A DNA stretch of 64,000 nt from DATFNV01 sp963827935 (GCA_963827935.1 CAWHCN010000030.1:1-64000), one strand, 5' to 3'; positions 42,671 through 53,598 are shown, numbered from the stretch's first letter. Notes: generated from the letters alone by a model not told the origin. Numbers and translations: made by a program.

Positions 42671-44759
42671 TCACTTTGTCCTCACCTCGCCGAGGTCCCT
42701 GGCCTTGCCCGGTTCAACGGTGACCTTGACGATGGCGGCATCGGCGTCCAGACAGTACGGCAGGCCCGGCACGAGCCCCTCGACCTGGAACCTTCCTTCG
42801 GCGTCCGTGGTCGCTTCACGTTCGAGTTGCTTCCGCCAGAATCCGTCGAAGTCGAACCGCATCTCGTCCGGCACGTCCTTGGCGTCGGCCTCTTCCCGCC
42901 CGAAACGGGCGAGGACCTTGATCCCGGCGAGGTTTCCCGGCTGCATCCACAACGCGCCCGGTTGCGGTGCCGAGCGCAGTCAGCCGCACCTCCAGCGGCC
43001 CCTTCTCGTCCCGACCGAGCCGGCAGACTGCGGCGAGCTTCTTCTCGGGTTGGACGAACACAAGAGATCCTGCGCAGCGGGGGTCGAAGGCGGCTGTGAA
43101 CGTAGCCCCATCCAGTTTCGGCGGCGTCAGTGTGAACCGCTCCCCGTACCGAAGGCCGGCGACGTAAGCCCCGGAGAGCGGGCGGCCACCTGGGTCGAGG
43201 ACCGACCCGGTCACGTTGCGTCCCGGGTATAGGGCAATGTCGCAGACCGCGGTTTTGGGGTCGGTCTCCGATACGTTGATCGGGACGACCGCGGCCCCGC
43301 CACCGAAACTATCGATGTTCCAGTCCTTCTTCTCAGCCGGGGCGAATCGCGCCGGGTCGTCAGCGTTGGCAGCGAGTACGCCAGTACCGGGCACGGCCAG
43401 CACCGTGAACGACCCATCCCGCGAGGTCCGGCTGGTGTAGATCGAGTTTTGTTGCGGGCGGCCGAGCGTCGTGTAGTTTTTGAGGTTCGGGTTGTCGGCG
43501 AGCGGGTAGTAGTGGACTGTGCCCCGCACCGGCTTCCCCGTCTCCCGGTCAGTCAGTCGGCCCCGGACCTGGATGCCTCGCTCAAGGTCGAAATCGACCT
43601 CGAAAGGCTCCACCCCCGCCGTGTCCGGAAGGTCGAACTTCGTGTGGTTGAAGTAGGCCTTTTCGCTAGCCGGAACCCCGGCCGTCACGGTGTAGGTCTT
43701 GCTCTTGAGCGCCCCGGTGATTCGGAACCGGCCCTCGGCGTCTGTCGTCGCATGGCTGCGGATAGGAGCCTGGACGGCAACCGTGATCCCAGCAATCGGC
43801 TTGCCGCTCGCCTTGTCGCGCACCTTGCCGACGATGGGTTTGCCAACGGCGGCCACAAACTCAAATCGTGCCGGATAGAGTCCCCAGTACGGGCTCGGGG
43901 ACCACCCGTCCGCTGGCCCGGAGACCGTGAGAGCCGTCAGCCTGGTCTCGGCAATGGTCGGCCCCTGGACGGCGAGGAAAAGCGCCCGGCCTCGGCCGTA
44001 GCCGGCGAGGCGGAAGCGGCCCTCCTTGTCGGTACGCACGGCCGACGGGACATCCAGCCCCGAGGGATCCAGGCGAGTAACCCCCTCCAAGAGGCCGTCG
44101 ATCTCACCCCGCTTGTTGAGGGCGAACTTCCCGCGCTTATTCTTCTCCGCCCAGGCCGTGACCGCCCCCTCGTCCGCAACTTGCCCCACCCACTGGACGT
44201 GGACGCTGATACCAGCGAGGGGTTGGCCTTCCAAGTCCACGACTCGCCCCTCGACCGGGTTGTCGTCCGCGACCAGCCGGAGAGTCATCAGTTTCCCCGC
44301 GCCGCGCGGCCCGACTCTGGCCCATGCGAGACCGGCTCCCGTCCCGGTCGCGACAAGTTCCGCCCGGCCGTCAGGCCCAAAGTCGGCCGCCTTTGCGGTT
44401 AACGTGAAGGCACCGTTCTTGTCCGTGATGGTACGCACGGCCGCGTCAGGTCTCGTCCGTACGGCATGTGAGAGGTCCGGGCCGAAACTCCAGGGGGCCG
44501 TGAGGAAAACGTGCGCACCGACAAAGGGTTTGCCGTCGGGCCCAACGACGATTCCGGCAACGGTGACTTGCTCGCTGTCTTCCTTCGGGTTCTCTCCCGG
44601 TCCGCGCTCGGCCGCCGAAGCGGGTTGCTTCGCCTGTGCTTTCGGGGGTACTGGCTCACCCGCTCCTGCTGGCGAAGGCGCCATCGCAGCGATGCTGAGC
44701 CCCACGATTCCTACCGCGAGCACGAGTCCGATTACGATCTTGGGTTTGTTTCCAGACAT
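42671..44759 (-). CDS. carboxypeptidase-regulatory-like repeat protein of module 3, one frameshift
   Basis: About 695 residues. The start MSGNKPKIVIGLVLAVGIVG at 44759 gives a signal anchor; the longer frame to 44909 is upstream sequence. Repeats: GIVVGPDGKPFVGAHVFLTA, GRVVDLEGQPLAGISVHVQW, GKVRDKASGKPIAGITVAVQ, GRLTDRETGKPVRGTVHYYP and GSVLDPGGRPLSGAYVAGLR, with DAEGRFRITG-type strands between them. A shift near 42,950 joins the end (TTDAEGRFQVEGLVPGLPYC; DLGEVRTK). The plan is that of the module 1 proteins, including a KNYTTLGR region matching their KDFSTFTK and a VLPGQG-like VLAVPGTG. Confidence 0.82.
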
Positions 44760-44905
44760 GTTGTGGGTCTCCCTTGTGAAAATACGGCGGCCTTCGCCGA
44801 TATCATGCCGGCGACCGCCGCCATTTCGCCGCAGCCTTCTGCGCGGCGTTGCCTGTTCTTGTGGATCAGTCCCGATGCCTGACCTTGGCAGAGAGCCAAG
44901 GGTTC

Positions 44906-45965
44906 TCACTTGTTCCCCGCAGGCTGCTCAAGTTGCCACAAACCGACTCCACCTTCCCACCCGCCAGCGAAGACCGTCGCCCCATCGGCCGCGAACCCGA
45001 CCGAATAGGCGCCGCCTTCATGCCCAGTGAGCGACCGGACTTGTTGCCCCGTCTGTACCGCCCACAGTCCGAGGACGGTCTGACCCACGTCCTTCAATCC
45101 CCCAATGGCCAGGACGCTGCCGTCAGGCGAGAAGGCGACGGAACGGACGGAACTCTCGGGAACATTGATCGTACGCATGAGCCGGCCACTTGATGCATCC
45201 CAAATGCGGGCCGTGCGGTCGTAGCTTCCGCTGGCTACGAGTGTGCCGTCGGGGGAAAAGCGCGCCTCAGTCACCTGGCCGGTGTGACCTTCGAGCGTGC
45301 TCCTCACACTCCCGTCGTTGGCGTCCCGGACTTGCACGGTTTTGTCAATTCCCGCTGAGACGACGAGCTTCCCGTCCGAAGAGAACCCCACAGACGTCAC
45401 CTGCTTGTCGTGCGCGTCTTTGCTCCATCGCTGCTCTCCGGATTTCGCGTCGTACACCCGCATAGAACCGCTGGTGGTACCGACCATGACCGCTTTCCCG
45501 TCACTCGCGAACGCAACTGCACACGCTTTGGCGGAGTTGGCGAGCTTATGAACCAGTCGTGGCCCCTTCGTCAGATCACTGATGTCATAGAGTGCCGTGT
45601 CTTTTTCGTTCGCGTCGCCCACAAGCAATTGTTTTCCCGAGGGAGAAAGTGCTACCGTGTAGTAGTGGTTCCCGCCCTCGAAGAGAACGTTCTTGAGTCC
45701 TCCACTCTTGCAGTCCCATAACTTGACCCTGGTCTCTTTCACTCCCTGGCTGTCGGGCGCGGTGGTTACGGTGATGACAAACGTGCCGTCCCCGGCCAGG
45801 GCGGCGGACAGCACCCTCTCGTTGGTGACGCGAATGATCTTTTTGGCCGCGAATTCGGCGGGACCGCGCTCGGGCTCCTTGGCCCTGGGTAATTCGGGCG
45901 GACCTTGTACCGGGTTGTTAGCCCCCGGCACGTCGGGCAACGCTGGCACCGGGTTGCCAGGCCCC
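44906..45965 (-). pseudogene. WD40 half of an ECF-TM-WD40 gene, cut off by IS481
   Basis: Seven WD40 blades: VALSPSGKQLLVGDANEKDT, VAFASDGKAVMVGTTSGSMR then VYDAKSG, VGFSSDGKLVVSAGIDKTVQ then VRDAND, RFSPDGTLVASGSYDRTARI and a last VGFAADGATVFAGGWEGGVG. The part before them is a Pro/Gly-rich linker (VPALPDVPGANNPVQGPPEL). The frame is open from the IS edge: removing the IS and one copy of its target duplication makes this frame run directly into the sigma factor part (QPGVQGPGNPVPALP across the join). On its own it would have only a GTG start at 45949 and no export signal. Confidence 0.85.
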
Positions 45966-47350
45966 TGTCACGCGACATACGGTTTTGCCGATAATTGCGA
46001 CATTCGGTTTTGCCGCCCGCCTAACTTTCTGCGCCGCGGCGGTTGGTCACCTGCAATTTTAGGATCCTGCCTTGCGTGATTTCTTCCGCTGTCTTTCGGC
46101 GCAGTTGCACACCGGCCGGTGTGGCAAAAACCCATTCCCGATCGACCGGATCGAGGAACACGTAGACGTCTTGTCCCTGGTGCGCTTTGCCCACGTAATG
46201 GCTGCGACCATAGATCGATACCTGGCCCTTGCGATCCACGCGCCGCAGCCCGTGTTCGTTGGCCATGTGGTCCAGGACCGGTTGCAGGCTCCAACTGCGC
46301 TTCTCCCAGGTCTTGCTGTACGCCCGCTCGTTCTGCTGCAAGCCGGGAAAGGCCCGCCAGCGGCTCTGGCCCTTGATGCTCGGATAGACTTCCCGCTGGA
46401 TGCGATCCAGGTCGTCCAGGCGCCGCTGCAACTCGTCGGCATCTTGGCAGGTCTCGGGTTCTCCCCAGCGCTTGCCTGTACCTTGCGACCGTTCGACGAC
46501 GCCGTTGTCTTGAGGCCGTCGGGCGGGATTCCAGATCATGTCCACCCCCAGGCCGATGAGCCACAGGGCCAGGTCGGTGGGCCAATCACCTTTCGATCCC
46601 CACGGACAGCCGTTGTCGACACGGAAGCTTTGAGGTCTTCCCCACGCCGTAAAAACCAGGCGAAGCGTCGCTTGCACCGCGGCGGGCTGCACCAGACCCC
46701 AGAAGCCCTGGGGGGAAAATCACGGTCTTCAGGACCGCGCCACTGCATTCATCCACCAGCCGCAGCCAGCTCACGCGTGCCCCGCTGGCCAGACGCAACT
46801 GATCCACCGCATCCATCTGCCAGGTCTCGTGCGGACAGCGGGCACGCTGCTTCTCACTGGCGGGGCGTCGGCCTGACGGCGCTGGAGCAAGTTGGCGGTT
46901 CTGAAACCACCGCTGCAACGTTCGCACACAGGGGCAAGGCTCGTTCGCTTCCTGAAGCATCACGTGGATCAAGCCGCCGCCCCACCTGGGATGCTGTTGC
47001 CGCATCTCGACGGCCTTTTGGAAGGGGACACTGTCGACAGGGATCTTCTTGGTGCCGCAACGGGCATAGTCAGGAGCGAGGGCCTCCTCGCCGCGCTGGG
47101 TGAAGCGGCGCACCAGGTGACGCACGGTGCGCTCGGACAACTGGAGATCTTCAGCGAGCTTGGTCACCGAGTCGCCATTCTGCCAGCGGTGCAAAATGGT
47201 TTGCCGGACCGGAACGGGAATCGAGGCGGGCATGAGATCATCCTCCATGAAGTGTGTCAAGTCCCAAGCCGTGCCTCTATGCTATTCCGTACAGCTGTCG
47301 CGGCAAAACCGTATGTCGCTATTATCGGCAAAACCGTATGTCGCGTGACA
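45966..47350 (-). mobile_element. IS481-type insertion sequence
   Basis: 1,385 bp with TG...CA ends and long inverted repeats: the outer 50 or so bases match their counterpart with two mismatches. Each end contains a doubled inner motif (GCGACATACGGTTTTGCCG, then a second, nearly identical copy after GATAAT). The 6-bp target duplication GGCCCC lies at 45960-45965 and 47351-47356. It carries one transposase gene. Confidence 0.92.
46021..47233 (-). CDS. IS481-type DDE transposase, one frameshift
   Basis: Start at ATG 47233 (MPASIPVPVRQTILHRWQNG) behind GGAGGA; about 400 residues. The N-terminus has two HTH motifs (SVTKLAEDLQLSERTVRHLV; LIHVMLQEANEPCPCVRTLQ). The integrase core gives WQMDAVDQLRLASGARVSWL (first Asp), then after a shift in a run of six C/G bases near 46,713 FRVDNGCPWGSKGDWPTDLA (second Asp) and RPQDNGVVERSQGTGKRWGE (Glu). 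The C-terminal beta domain (SIYGRSHYVGKAHQGQDVYV) is of the Mu-type. All catalytic residues are present, so with the frame corrected it should be active. Confidence 0.85.
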
Positions 47351-47356
47351 GGCCCC

Positions 47357-48319
47357 TGCACACCGGGCTGAGCGTCCGGCGGGTTTTTTGTCGGGGCGAG
47401 ACCGGACCCACGGCGTGCTTCATCCTGGTTCGACGGCGCGGGCGGGCCGGCAAGCCCTTTGGTAACAAGGACACAGGTCCCGGAGACCAGCACCACCGCC
47501 AGAAGTGATGCGACAACGACCACCTTCAACTTGGCCGTAAACATGGCTTTCATTAGTCCTTCCAGTAACACCGCTACATTTGACGAAACGAGGCCGGTTG
47601 CGGCTTGGCCGGCTGCGATCCGGCTCCCGACTTCCACGACGGAAGCCACCAGGCGCGGGTAACGCGGCCGATGCCGCACAGTCGGAAAGCAGAAAGGCGC
47701 CAAGGACTGCCGAGAGTGCAACACCTCGTCGCGCGAGCCGCCGGCGCAGCGCCTCGCGGGCCTCTTCCAGTCGGCGGCGGAACGTGCACTTGCTCCATTT
47801 GAGCACACCAGCCGCCTCATCCTGCGTCTTACCTTCGAGGTAGCAAAGGATGAGCGGCAGCCGCAACTTTTCGGGGAGTGCCTGGAGTTCCTCATCCAGG
47901 AGTGGACGAAGTTCTGCCCAGGTTATCTCTTCAAGCGACCTGCGCTGCGTTTCGACAAGCTGCCCTTCGTGCCGCCGTTTCGCCAGACGCTGAGCCTGGG
48001 CTTTGAGCGACACGCGGTGCGCGACTCCGTGGAGCCAGCTCGAAAGTGATGCCCGCTTACGAATTGCTCCCACCTTGTGGGCCAGGAGCAGAAACGTCGC
48101 CTGAAAGGCGTCCTCGGCGTCCTGGATTTGCCGCAAGGCTCTCCAGCACACGCGGAGAACCATCGGGCCATGCCGGCGGACGATCACTTCAAAGGCTGAA
48201 TCATCTCGCTGGACAAGAAACCGCTCCAACAATTGGTCATCGGGCAGGTGCCTCAATGGTCCTGCTCCGGCCGCTCTCGTGACGCGCCGAAGGAAGACAC
48301 TCAAAGTCGCGGTAGCCAT
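47357..48319 (-). pseudogene. ECF sigma-TM half of an ECF-TM-WD40 gene, cut off by IS481
   Basis: Start MATATLSVFLRRVTRAAGAG at 48319. Region 2: FEVIVRRHGPMVLRVCWRAL and DAEDAFQATFLLLAHKVGAI. Region 4: LPEKLRLPLILCYLEGKTQD and AAGVLKWSKCTFRRRLEEAR. A shift near 47,650 leads into ATGLVSSNVAVLLEGLMKAM then KLKVVVVASLLAVVLVSGTC, a membrane helix, then KGLAGPPAPSNQDEARRGSG and the IS edge. The original protein was about 680 residues with a cytoplasmic sigma factor and an outer WD40 propeller on one chain. It is related to the intact ECF with membrane anchor at 12,120, which has the same ATVL-KTMW-type segment before its helix but no propeller. Confidence 0.87.
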
Positions 48320-48643
48320 TGGAGTTCCTCGATTTCACGCTTTCCCCCTCCACAGAAGTAGTTCGACGGGCAGCGAAATGTGGCCAATTATTTGAGTAGG
48401 CGGTTGGGCCAACGGCAAATCGCTGTTCTTGAGACCGATCCCCGACCGGGAGGCAGGTCACACGGCGAACCAGGAACTCAGGACGACCTTCCCGCAGGAT
48501 CGCTAAGCTTCATAGGCGTTCCGTCGAGGTCGTTCCCTTTGACCTCAGGGGCCGGCTTGCCCACGCGATGGGGCGCCGCCTGGAGAATACCGGGTTCCCG
48601 GCGGGTTCGGCGAGACAGGGTCGCAACAGAGTTTCGCCAGTGC
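48320..48643. other. leader region of module 3
   Basis: About 320 bases between the ECF start and promoter copy D. I see no gene or structured RNA. It would be the untranslated leader if copy D drives the module. Confidence 0.45.
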
Positions 48644-48704
48644 AGCCTAACGCAAAGTGGCCTTGGCACAAGAGCCACTCGTCCCTAATCTGACGGTGCC
48701 ACTT
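48644..48704 (-). promoter_or_regulatory. conserved promoter/operator block, copy D (minus-strand promoter)
   Basis: Minus strand: AAGTGGCACC (48704-48695), a second AGTGGC, -35 TTGTGC (48671-48666), 16-bp spacer, -10 TAGGCT (48649-48644). It points at the module 3 ECF-TM-WD40 gene. The ends CAAAGTGGC and GCCACTTTG form a perfect 9-bp inverted repeat. Confidence 0.75.
48663..48691 (+). promoter_or_regulatory. divergent promoter for the MocR gene inside copy D
   Basis: TTGGCA (48663-48668), a 17-bp spacer and TAATCT (48686-48691), near sigma-70 consensus, with the MocR ATG 53 bp downstream. It overlaps the minus-strand -35. Copies A, B and C lack a good plus-strand -10 at this place. Confidence 0.65.
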
Positions 48705-48744
48705 TGTCTATCAGCCGAAGCTGCCCAGAGCGCCGAGGACCGTC

Positions 48745-50233
48745 ATGGCCAAGAAAAACCGGGAATTGTTCACGAGCCTCCCGCTTGACCCGAACTCTTC
48801 ATCGCCACTTCACCGCCAGCTTTACGAAGGCGTGCGAGACGCCATCCTGCGCAGCGCCGTCCCAACCGGAACCCGGCTGCCGTCGACACGCACATTAGCG
48901 GCCGGTCTCGGCGTGTCCCGGAACACGGTAATGACTGCGTTTGAGCAACTTCTTGCGGAAGGGTACGTCGAGGGGCGGCACGGATCGGGCACCTACGTGT
49001 GGCGCCTCACTGCCAGAGTTGTTGCTCCACGTCGGGTGCCCTCAAGGGCAAACTTCTGGGCCGACAGAGGGTCCCCCTCGTCTCTCAAAACGCGGAGGGG
49101 TCATGGCAGCGACGCCCGCGGCCATTCCCCAAGCCCATCACAGCGTGCGGGCGTTTGAGAACGGTCTGCCGGCGCTAGACGCTTTTCCCAGCGAAACGTG
49201 GGGGCGGCTCGCAGCGCGGCGCCTGCGGGGCTCGACGGCTGGATTTCTGGGTCGCTTGGATAGTGCGGGCTACGGGCCGCTCCGCGAGGCGATCGCGAGC
49301 TACGTCGGGACTGCCAGGGGGGTACACTGCATGCCTGAGCAAGTAATCGTGGTTGCCGGGTCGAAGCGGGCAATCGACCTTGCGGCGCGCGTGCTTGTCG
49401 ATCCAGGCGATGCCACCTGGATCGAGGATCCCTGCTACGCGCCGGCTCGCCGGGTGTTGCAGAGCGCGGGTGGCGCAGTCGTCGCGGTGCCCGTGGACGA
49501 AGAGGGACTGATCGTCGCAGCCGCGCAAGCTTGCTGCCCGAACGCGCGGCTTGCTTACGTTACCCCGTCACATCAGTTCCCCCTTGGAGTTACCATGAGC
49601 CTGCCCCGCCGGCTGGCACTCCTGGAGTGGGCCGCACGCCGCGCTGCATGGGTCCTTGAGGACGACTATGACAGCGAGTACCGTTACGAGGGACGCCCCC
49701 TCGCGTCGCTTCAAGGCCTGGACAAATCAGGCCGGGTTCTCTACATGGGGAGCTTCTCCAAGGTACTCTTCCCGGCACTTCGCCTTGGTTATCTCATCGT
49801 TCCACTTCCATTGGTGCAGTCTTTCGTCGCCGCACACGCACTTCTTGACGGCCAGTCCCCTGCCTTCGATCAGGCCGTACTTGCCGATTTCATGCAGGAG
49901 GGACATTTCGTCCGTCATGTCCGGCGGATGCGGACGCTTTATGCAGAGCGGCAAGCCACTCTGGTCCGGGCGGCCTCGCGTGAATTGGGCGGCCTCCTCG
50001 ACGTGCGGGCCGCACAAGCCGGAATGCACCTTGTGGGCTGGCTTCCCAACGGAGTCGATGACGTGCTGGCGTCGCGCACGGCGGAAAAGGCCGGCATAAT
50101 TGCCCGGCCCTTGTCTTCTTTCGCTTCCGGTGCCACACGCCAGGGCGGCGTACTGCTCGGTTACGCAGCGCTCAGCGCACGCGAGATCCGCGACGGCGTG
50201 CGTCGGCTAGCACGTGCGTTGCGCGGAGTGTAG
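48745..50233 (+). CDS. MocR/PdxR-type GntR regulator with aminotransferase domain, one frameshift
   Basis: A PLP-dependent transcription regulator. The N-terminal winged HTH of the GntR family is clear (SPLHRQLYEGVRDAILRSAV, LPSTRTLAAGLGVSRNTVMT, AFEQLLAEGYVEGRHGSGTY). After a shift between 49,010 and 49,090 comes a fold-type I aminotransferase domain: FENGLPALDAFPSETWGRLA, VIVVAGSKRAIDLAARVLVD, PSHQFPLGVTMSLPRRLALL, LEDDYDSEYRYEGRPLASLQ and the PLP Lys in GSFSKVLFPALRLGYLI. About 495 residues. In this family PLP or a PLP adduct changes DNA binding to paired AGTGG-type sites, often controlling the regulator itself and a neighbouring vitamin B6 or FMN-barrel gene. The promoter block D lies just upstream. 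Confidence 0.88.
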
Positions 50234-50464
50234 CGAACTTCCATGCCGCGAGTGGAGTGACTGCCTATCAACAATGCCTAATGTCCTCATTCATTGGTGC
50301 CACCGGTCTGGTCTTTGACATGCCAGTCCTCCCGCCCGTTGAATACACATGTGATATAAGGCTGCTGGCGGAACGGTGCCTTGTTCCTGTTGCTTTCCTG
50401 CTGCCGTCCTCGTGTTAACACATTCTTAACTGAAACGTGGTAATTTAACTAATTACTGAGACTG

Positions 50465-51958
50465 TAGCATAGCCAGTGTACCGAATAAGGTCCGACCAGG
50501 CCTAAAATGAAGATAGGGAGGCAGTTAGGTCTGGAGGGCTGAGTCATGCTTGGACCAGGCGAATACGTCCCTGACGTCACCGAGGGCATCGCTGCCGTCG
50601 AGGATCTACCCAAGCCCCGTATCGAACACCGCAGTCGCAACTACCCAGCCCGGCGTTGCCCACGCTGCCGCCGCCCGGCGCGACGCTATAGCGTTAGCTC
50701 ACGCACGCTGCACGACCTGGGCGACACACGCGCCGGCCGCCCGGTCGATCTGCTCGTTACTTACTCCCAGCATTACTGCCGCGGCTGCGACGGTCACTTC
50801 GCCGTCGATCTCTCTGACCTGGCCTGGCCCAAGTGCCATTACACCCGCCGCGTCCAGGAGTTGGCTGTCCGTGTGGTGGCTGAGGATGACCTGGCCTACC
50901 AAGCCGCCTCCTGGCACCTCTGGCGCGACCACCGCGTCTTCGTCCCCTTGGCCACCATCCAGAACTGGGTCGAGGCGGCCGGGAAAAAAAAAGGTGGACG
51001 GCCTTTCAACCACCTACCTCGACGAGGCGGTGGCTGATTTCTCCGGCTATCTGGCCATCGACGAGATCTACGACGGCCCGTTCTGCGTGCTCAGCGTGGT
51101 GGACAACTGCCGCTACAACCGCCTGGCCTTCCGCGTCCTGGAGCACGACCCGACGCACGACGACGTCCGCGCTTTCCTGAGCGCGTTCAAGGGGCAACTG
51201 GATCAACGCGGTCGGAGTGTGCGCGGCATCACCACGGATGGATCGCCGCTTTACCCCAAGGTACTCAAGGAGTTGTGGCCGGACGCGCCGCACCAAGTCT
51301 GTGAGTTTCACGTCCTCCAGGAGATCACCACGGCGGTGCTGCGGACGCTGGCCAAACTCCGCAAGGACAGGAAGGCCCACATCCCCAAGCAACGGCGTGG
51401 CCGACCACGCCAGCAGGACAAAGTGCAAGTACGGCGGATCAAACGGCTCCAGCAGGGTGTGGCCGAGTTGTTCACGCATCGGCACCTGTTCGTCCGGCAC
51501 CATCTTAGCGCGGCGCAGCAGAAGTTGCTGAAGAAGTTGGTGCGTGGTCAGCCCTCGTTACGGGTCTTGCGGGACATCATGGACGAGGTGTATCGGTTGT
51601 TCGACCGCCGCTGCAAGACGGCCACGGCGTTGCGGCGTCTGGAGAAGTTGCGTCAGCGCGTGCGCCGTTTCAAGCGGTTGGCCCGCGCGTTGGCCGTGTT
51701 GCACAGCCCGAACCTGGAGAAGGCGCTGCTGTTTTTGGACGATAAGTTGCTGGGGGCAACGAGCAACGCCGTGGAGAGAAGCAACCGGCGCTTCCGCAAG
51801 GCGCAGAAGAGCATCTACAGCGTGCGGACCAAGGAGCACATCGAACAGCGACTCGCCCTGGACATGAACCGCGAACAGCGGGCTGCCAAACGCGCCCGGA
51901 CGCTCAAAACCCTTCACCACGCTCGCTCAGATCCTGAATCCGGTCACTGCTGGTGCTA
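50465..51958 (+). mobile_element. ISL3-like insertion sequence
   Basis: The transposase gene is flanked by imperfect inverted ends of about 25 bp: TAGCATAGCCAGTGTACCG from 50465 against the complement of the last bases up to 51958 (TAGCACCAGCAGTGACCG). The right end overlaps the transposase stop. I see no clear target duplication. The bases left of the element (50,234-50,464) hold no gene. Confidence 0.6.
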
Positions 51959-51959
51959 G
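50546..51959 (+). CDS. ISL3-like transposase, two frames joined at a nine-A run
   Basis: The first frame (from 50546) holds an N-terminal zinc-binding region with paired CxxC motifs (RRCPRCRRPARRYSVSS, YCRGCDGHFAVDL) and a helical part ending NWVEAAGKKK. A run of nine A at 50984-50992 then changes to the frame beginning KKVDGLSTTYLDEAVADFSG. This one carries the DDE core: YLAIDEIYDGPFCVLSVVD (first Asp), RGITTDGSPLYPKVLKELWP (second Asp) and the Glu in NAVERSNRRFRKAQKSIYSV. The move equals skipping one base, so either a slippery A run is used or one A is surplus in the read. About 470 residues joined. Confidence 0.78.
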
Positions 51960-51970
51960 AGTGTCGCATT

Positions 51971-52291
51971 ATGCTTGCATTTATGGCCGTAACCGCGGCG
52001 GCCGAAAACGCGCAGGCATTTCCGCCCGGTATTCCAACACCACCGGTATCAACTCTGATGCCAATGGCACCAATGTCAATCAATTATCCCGTGGCCGCGT
52101 GGATGTGCCAACAATCCATGGAGTCCATAAGAGTCGGATTGGTGCCCATAAATGAAGGATACGATTACGCCCAATGCAATGGGCGCAACGTGAAGAGCTG
52201 GTACTCCGGCCGCGAGGCAAGTTGGGCGCAGGCGGCCGCAGCCTGTCAAGCCTATATCGGCAGGCAAGACCCCACAAAACCCTGTCCATAA
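51971..52291 (+). CDS. small secreted hypothetical protein
   Basis: 107 residues from ATG 51971; the frame opens inside the ISL3 end, so the original start may have been cut off. The leader is MLAFMAVTAAAENAQAF, a weak signal peptide missing its basic start. The mature part is Pro/Met rich (GIPTPPVSTLMPMAPMSINY), then AWMCQQSMESIRVGLVP and ACQAYIGRQDPTKPCP with three Cys. I do not recognise the family. Base composition is less GC-rich than the modules. Confidence 0.5.
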   Translation: MLAFMAVTAAAENAQAFPPGIPTPPVSTLMPMAPMSINYPVAAWMCQQSMESIRVGLVPINEGYDYAQCNGRNVKSWYSGREASWAQAAAACQAYIGRQDPTKPCP

Positions 52292-52348
52292 GAGTGCGGC
52301 TCTGAATGCACGATTATTTCAACTGTTCACAACGATAGGAGATTCGAC

Positions 52349-52900
52349 ATGAAGCATATGACATCCTGCATTGCACTTGCATTTCTGGTTCTAACGACGG
52401 CGTCCGCAAATGCGCAGACTGTTCCGCCGGGTGGCAACCCGCCAACTTTGCCTCATCAAACGCCTTGTTATACAAATGGGTTTATGCCAACCGTCTGCGG
52501 CAATCAAGCGCCAGTGACTGTTCAAATCTCCGGCACAATGCCTAACGTGGGGGGATCGATTATCAACTTTTCAGGAAACGGCCTTACCTGTAGCGGCAAG
52601 CTTGGAACCGACCTGCAAAGCATACCACTGAACGGGACCACAAGCATCAATGATGTTAAGTGTACTGCAACAGCTACAGCACTGCTGTCCGGCACATGGT
52701 CTGCGCAAGGCGGCGGAGCGGCTAATTGCACTACTTATGGCACTTTCGTCTGGTCTGTGTCGGGAACCATCACCAGTGGGAATGACGGCGGCAATGGATC
52801 TGGTAATCTGCAGCGCATGACTGCAAGTACAGTGACGGGCAGCGATCCTACAACCATATGCACGGCTACGGGCACAATTACCTTAGAAACTGTCCGATAA
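52349..52900 (+). CDS. secreted beta-rich hypothetical protein, 3' end replaced by IS5
   Basis: 183 residues. Signal peptide MKHMTSCIALAFLVLTTASA with AQTV cleavage. The rest is Thr/Ser/Gly rich with alternating strands (VTVQISGTMPNVGGSIINFS, TATALLSGTWSAQGGGAANC, TYGTFVWSVSGTITSGNDGG) and Cys residues spaced as for two disulfides. A GATAGGAG ribosome site lies 9 bp upstream. The last four codons (GAA ACT GTC CGA, then TAA) belong to the left inverted repeat of the IS5 element, so the natural C-terminus has been lost. Low GC relative to neighbours suggests a different origin from the modules. Confidence 0.62.
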   Translation: MKHMTSCIALAFLVLTTASANAQTVPPGGNPPTLPHQTPCYTNGFMPTVCGNQAPVTVQISGTMPNVGGSIINFSGNGLTCSGKLGTDLQSIPLNGTTSINDVKCTATATALLSGTWSAQGGGAANCTTYGTFVWSVSGTITSGNDGGNGSGNLQRMTASTVTGSDPTTICTATGTITLETVR

Positions 52901-52906
52901 GTGGTG

Positions 52907-53598
52907 TCAAGCCACTTGGCGATACTGAAATTCGTCTTGGTTCTCCTTCGGACACAAGCGGTTGAGCATCAGATGAATCATGGCCAAGCGAATCATGGCT
53001 TCCGACGACCGCACCGTCTTCTCTCGGTCTACACTCAGCCGTCGGCACTTGCCCAGCCAAGCGAACGTCCGCTCCACCGTCCACCGGATCGGCAGCTTGA
53101 CCCAGCCCTCCGATCCTTCCGGACGCCGCACAATGCACAGTTCCCAACGCCCCTCATGCTCCTCCACCCATTGGTAGAGGACGAAGTTGTGGTACTTGGT
53201 GTCGGCGAACATCCGCTCGACCCGGCTCATCGGCTGGCCCTCCAGCCGAGCGAACAACTCGGCCGCCGCCTTGGCGTCGTCCACGTCGGCGGCCGTCACC
53301 AGCACCGCCAGCAGCAAACCCATGCTGTCAACCACGATATGGCGTTTGCGACCATCGACGTTCTTGGCGTTGTCCCGGCCACGCTGTTCGCCGCCGGAGG
53401 TGGTATCGACGGATTGGCTGTCCACGCTCGCGGTGGTGCGGGGCGCGTAGGGCTTTTCCGCCGTGCGGACTTGGCAGCGGAGACGGTCGTGGATCTCCTC
53501 CAGGGTGCCGTTGTGGCGCCACTCATTGAAGTAGCCCCAGACGGTACTCCGGGGTGGGAAGTCCTTGGGGAGGTAGCGCCACTGACAGCCAGACCGCA
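52907..53598 (-). pseudogene. IS5 transposase, C-terminal part
   Basis: Residues 50 to the end of an IS5-type DDE transposase: GCQWRYLPKDFPPRSTVWGY, TTASVDSQSVDTTSGGEQRG (first Asp), KRHIVVDSMGLLLAVLVTAA, VERMFADTKYHN (second Asp) and RWTVERTFAWLGKCRRLSVD (Glu). The frame is open to the nested element's edge. Joined to the N-terminal part at 55295-55439 across one copy of the 9-bp duplication, it restores LLRSGCQWRYLP without any shift. Confidence 0.88.

Noticed and set aside
48653..48706. Four-copy block as a MITE
   Set aside because: The terminal repeats differ in length among copies, there is no target duplication, and conservation is concentrated in promoter positions.
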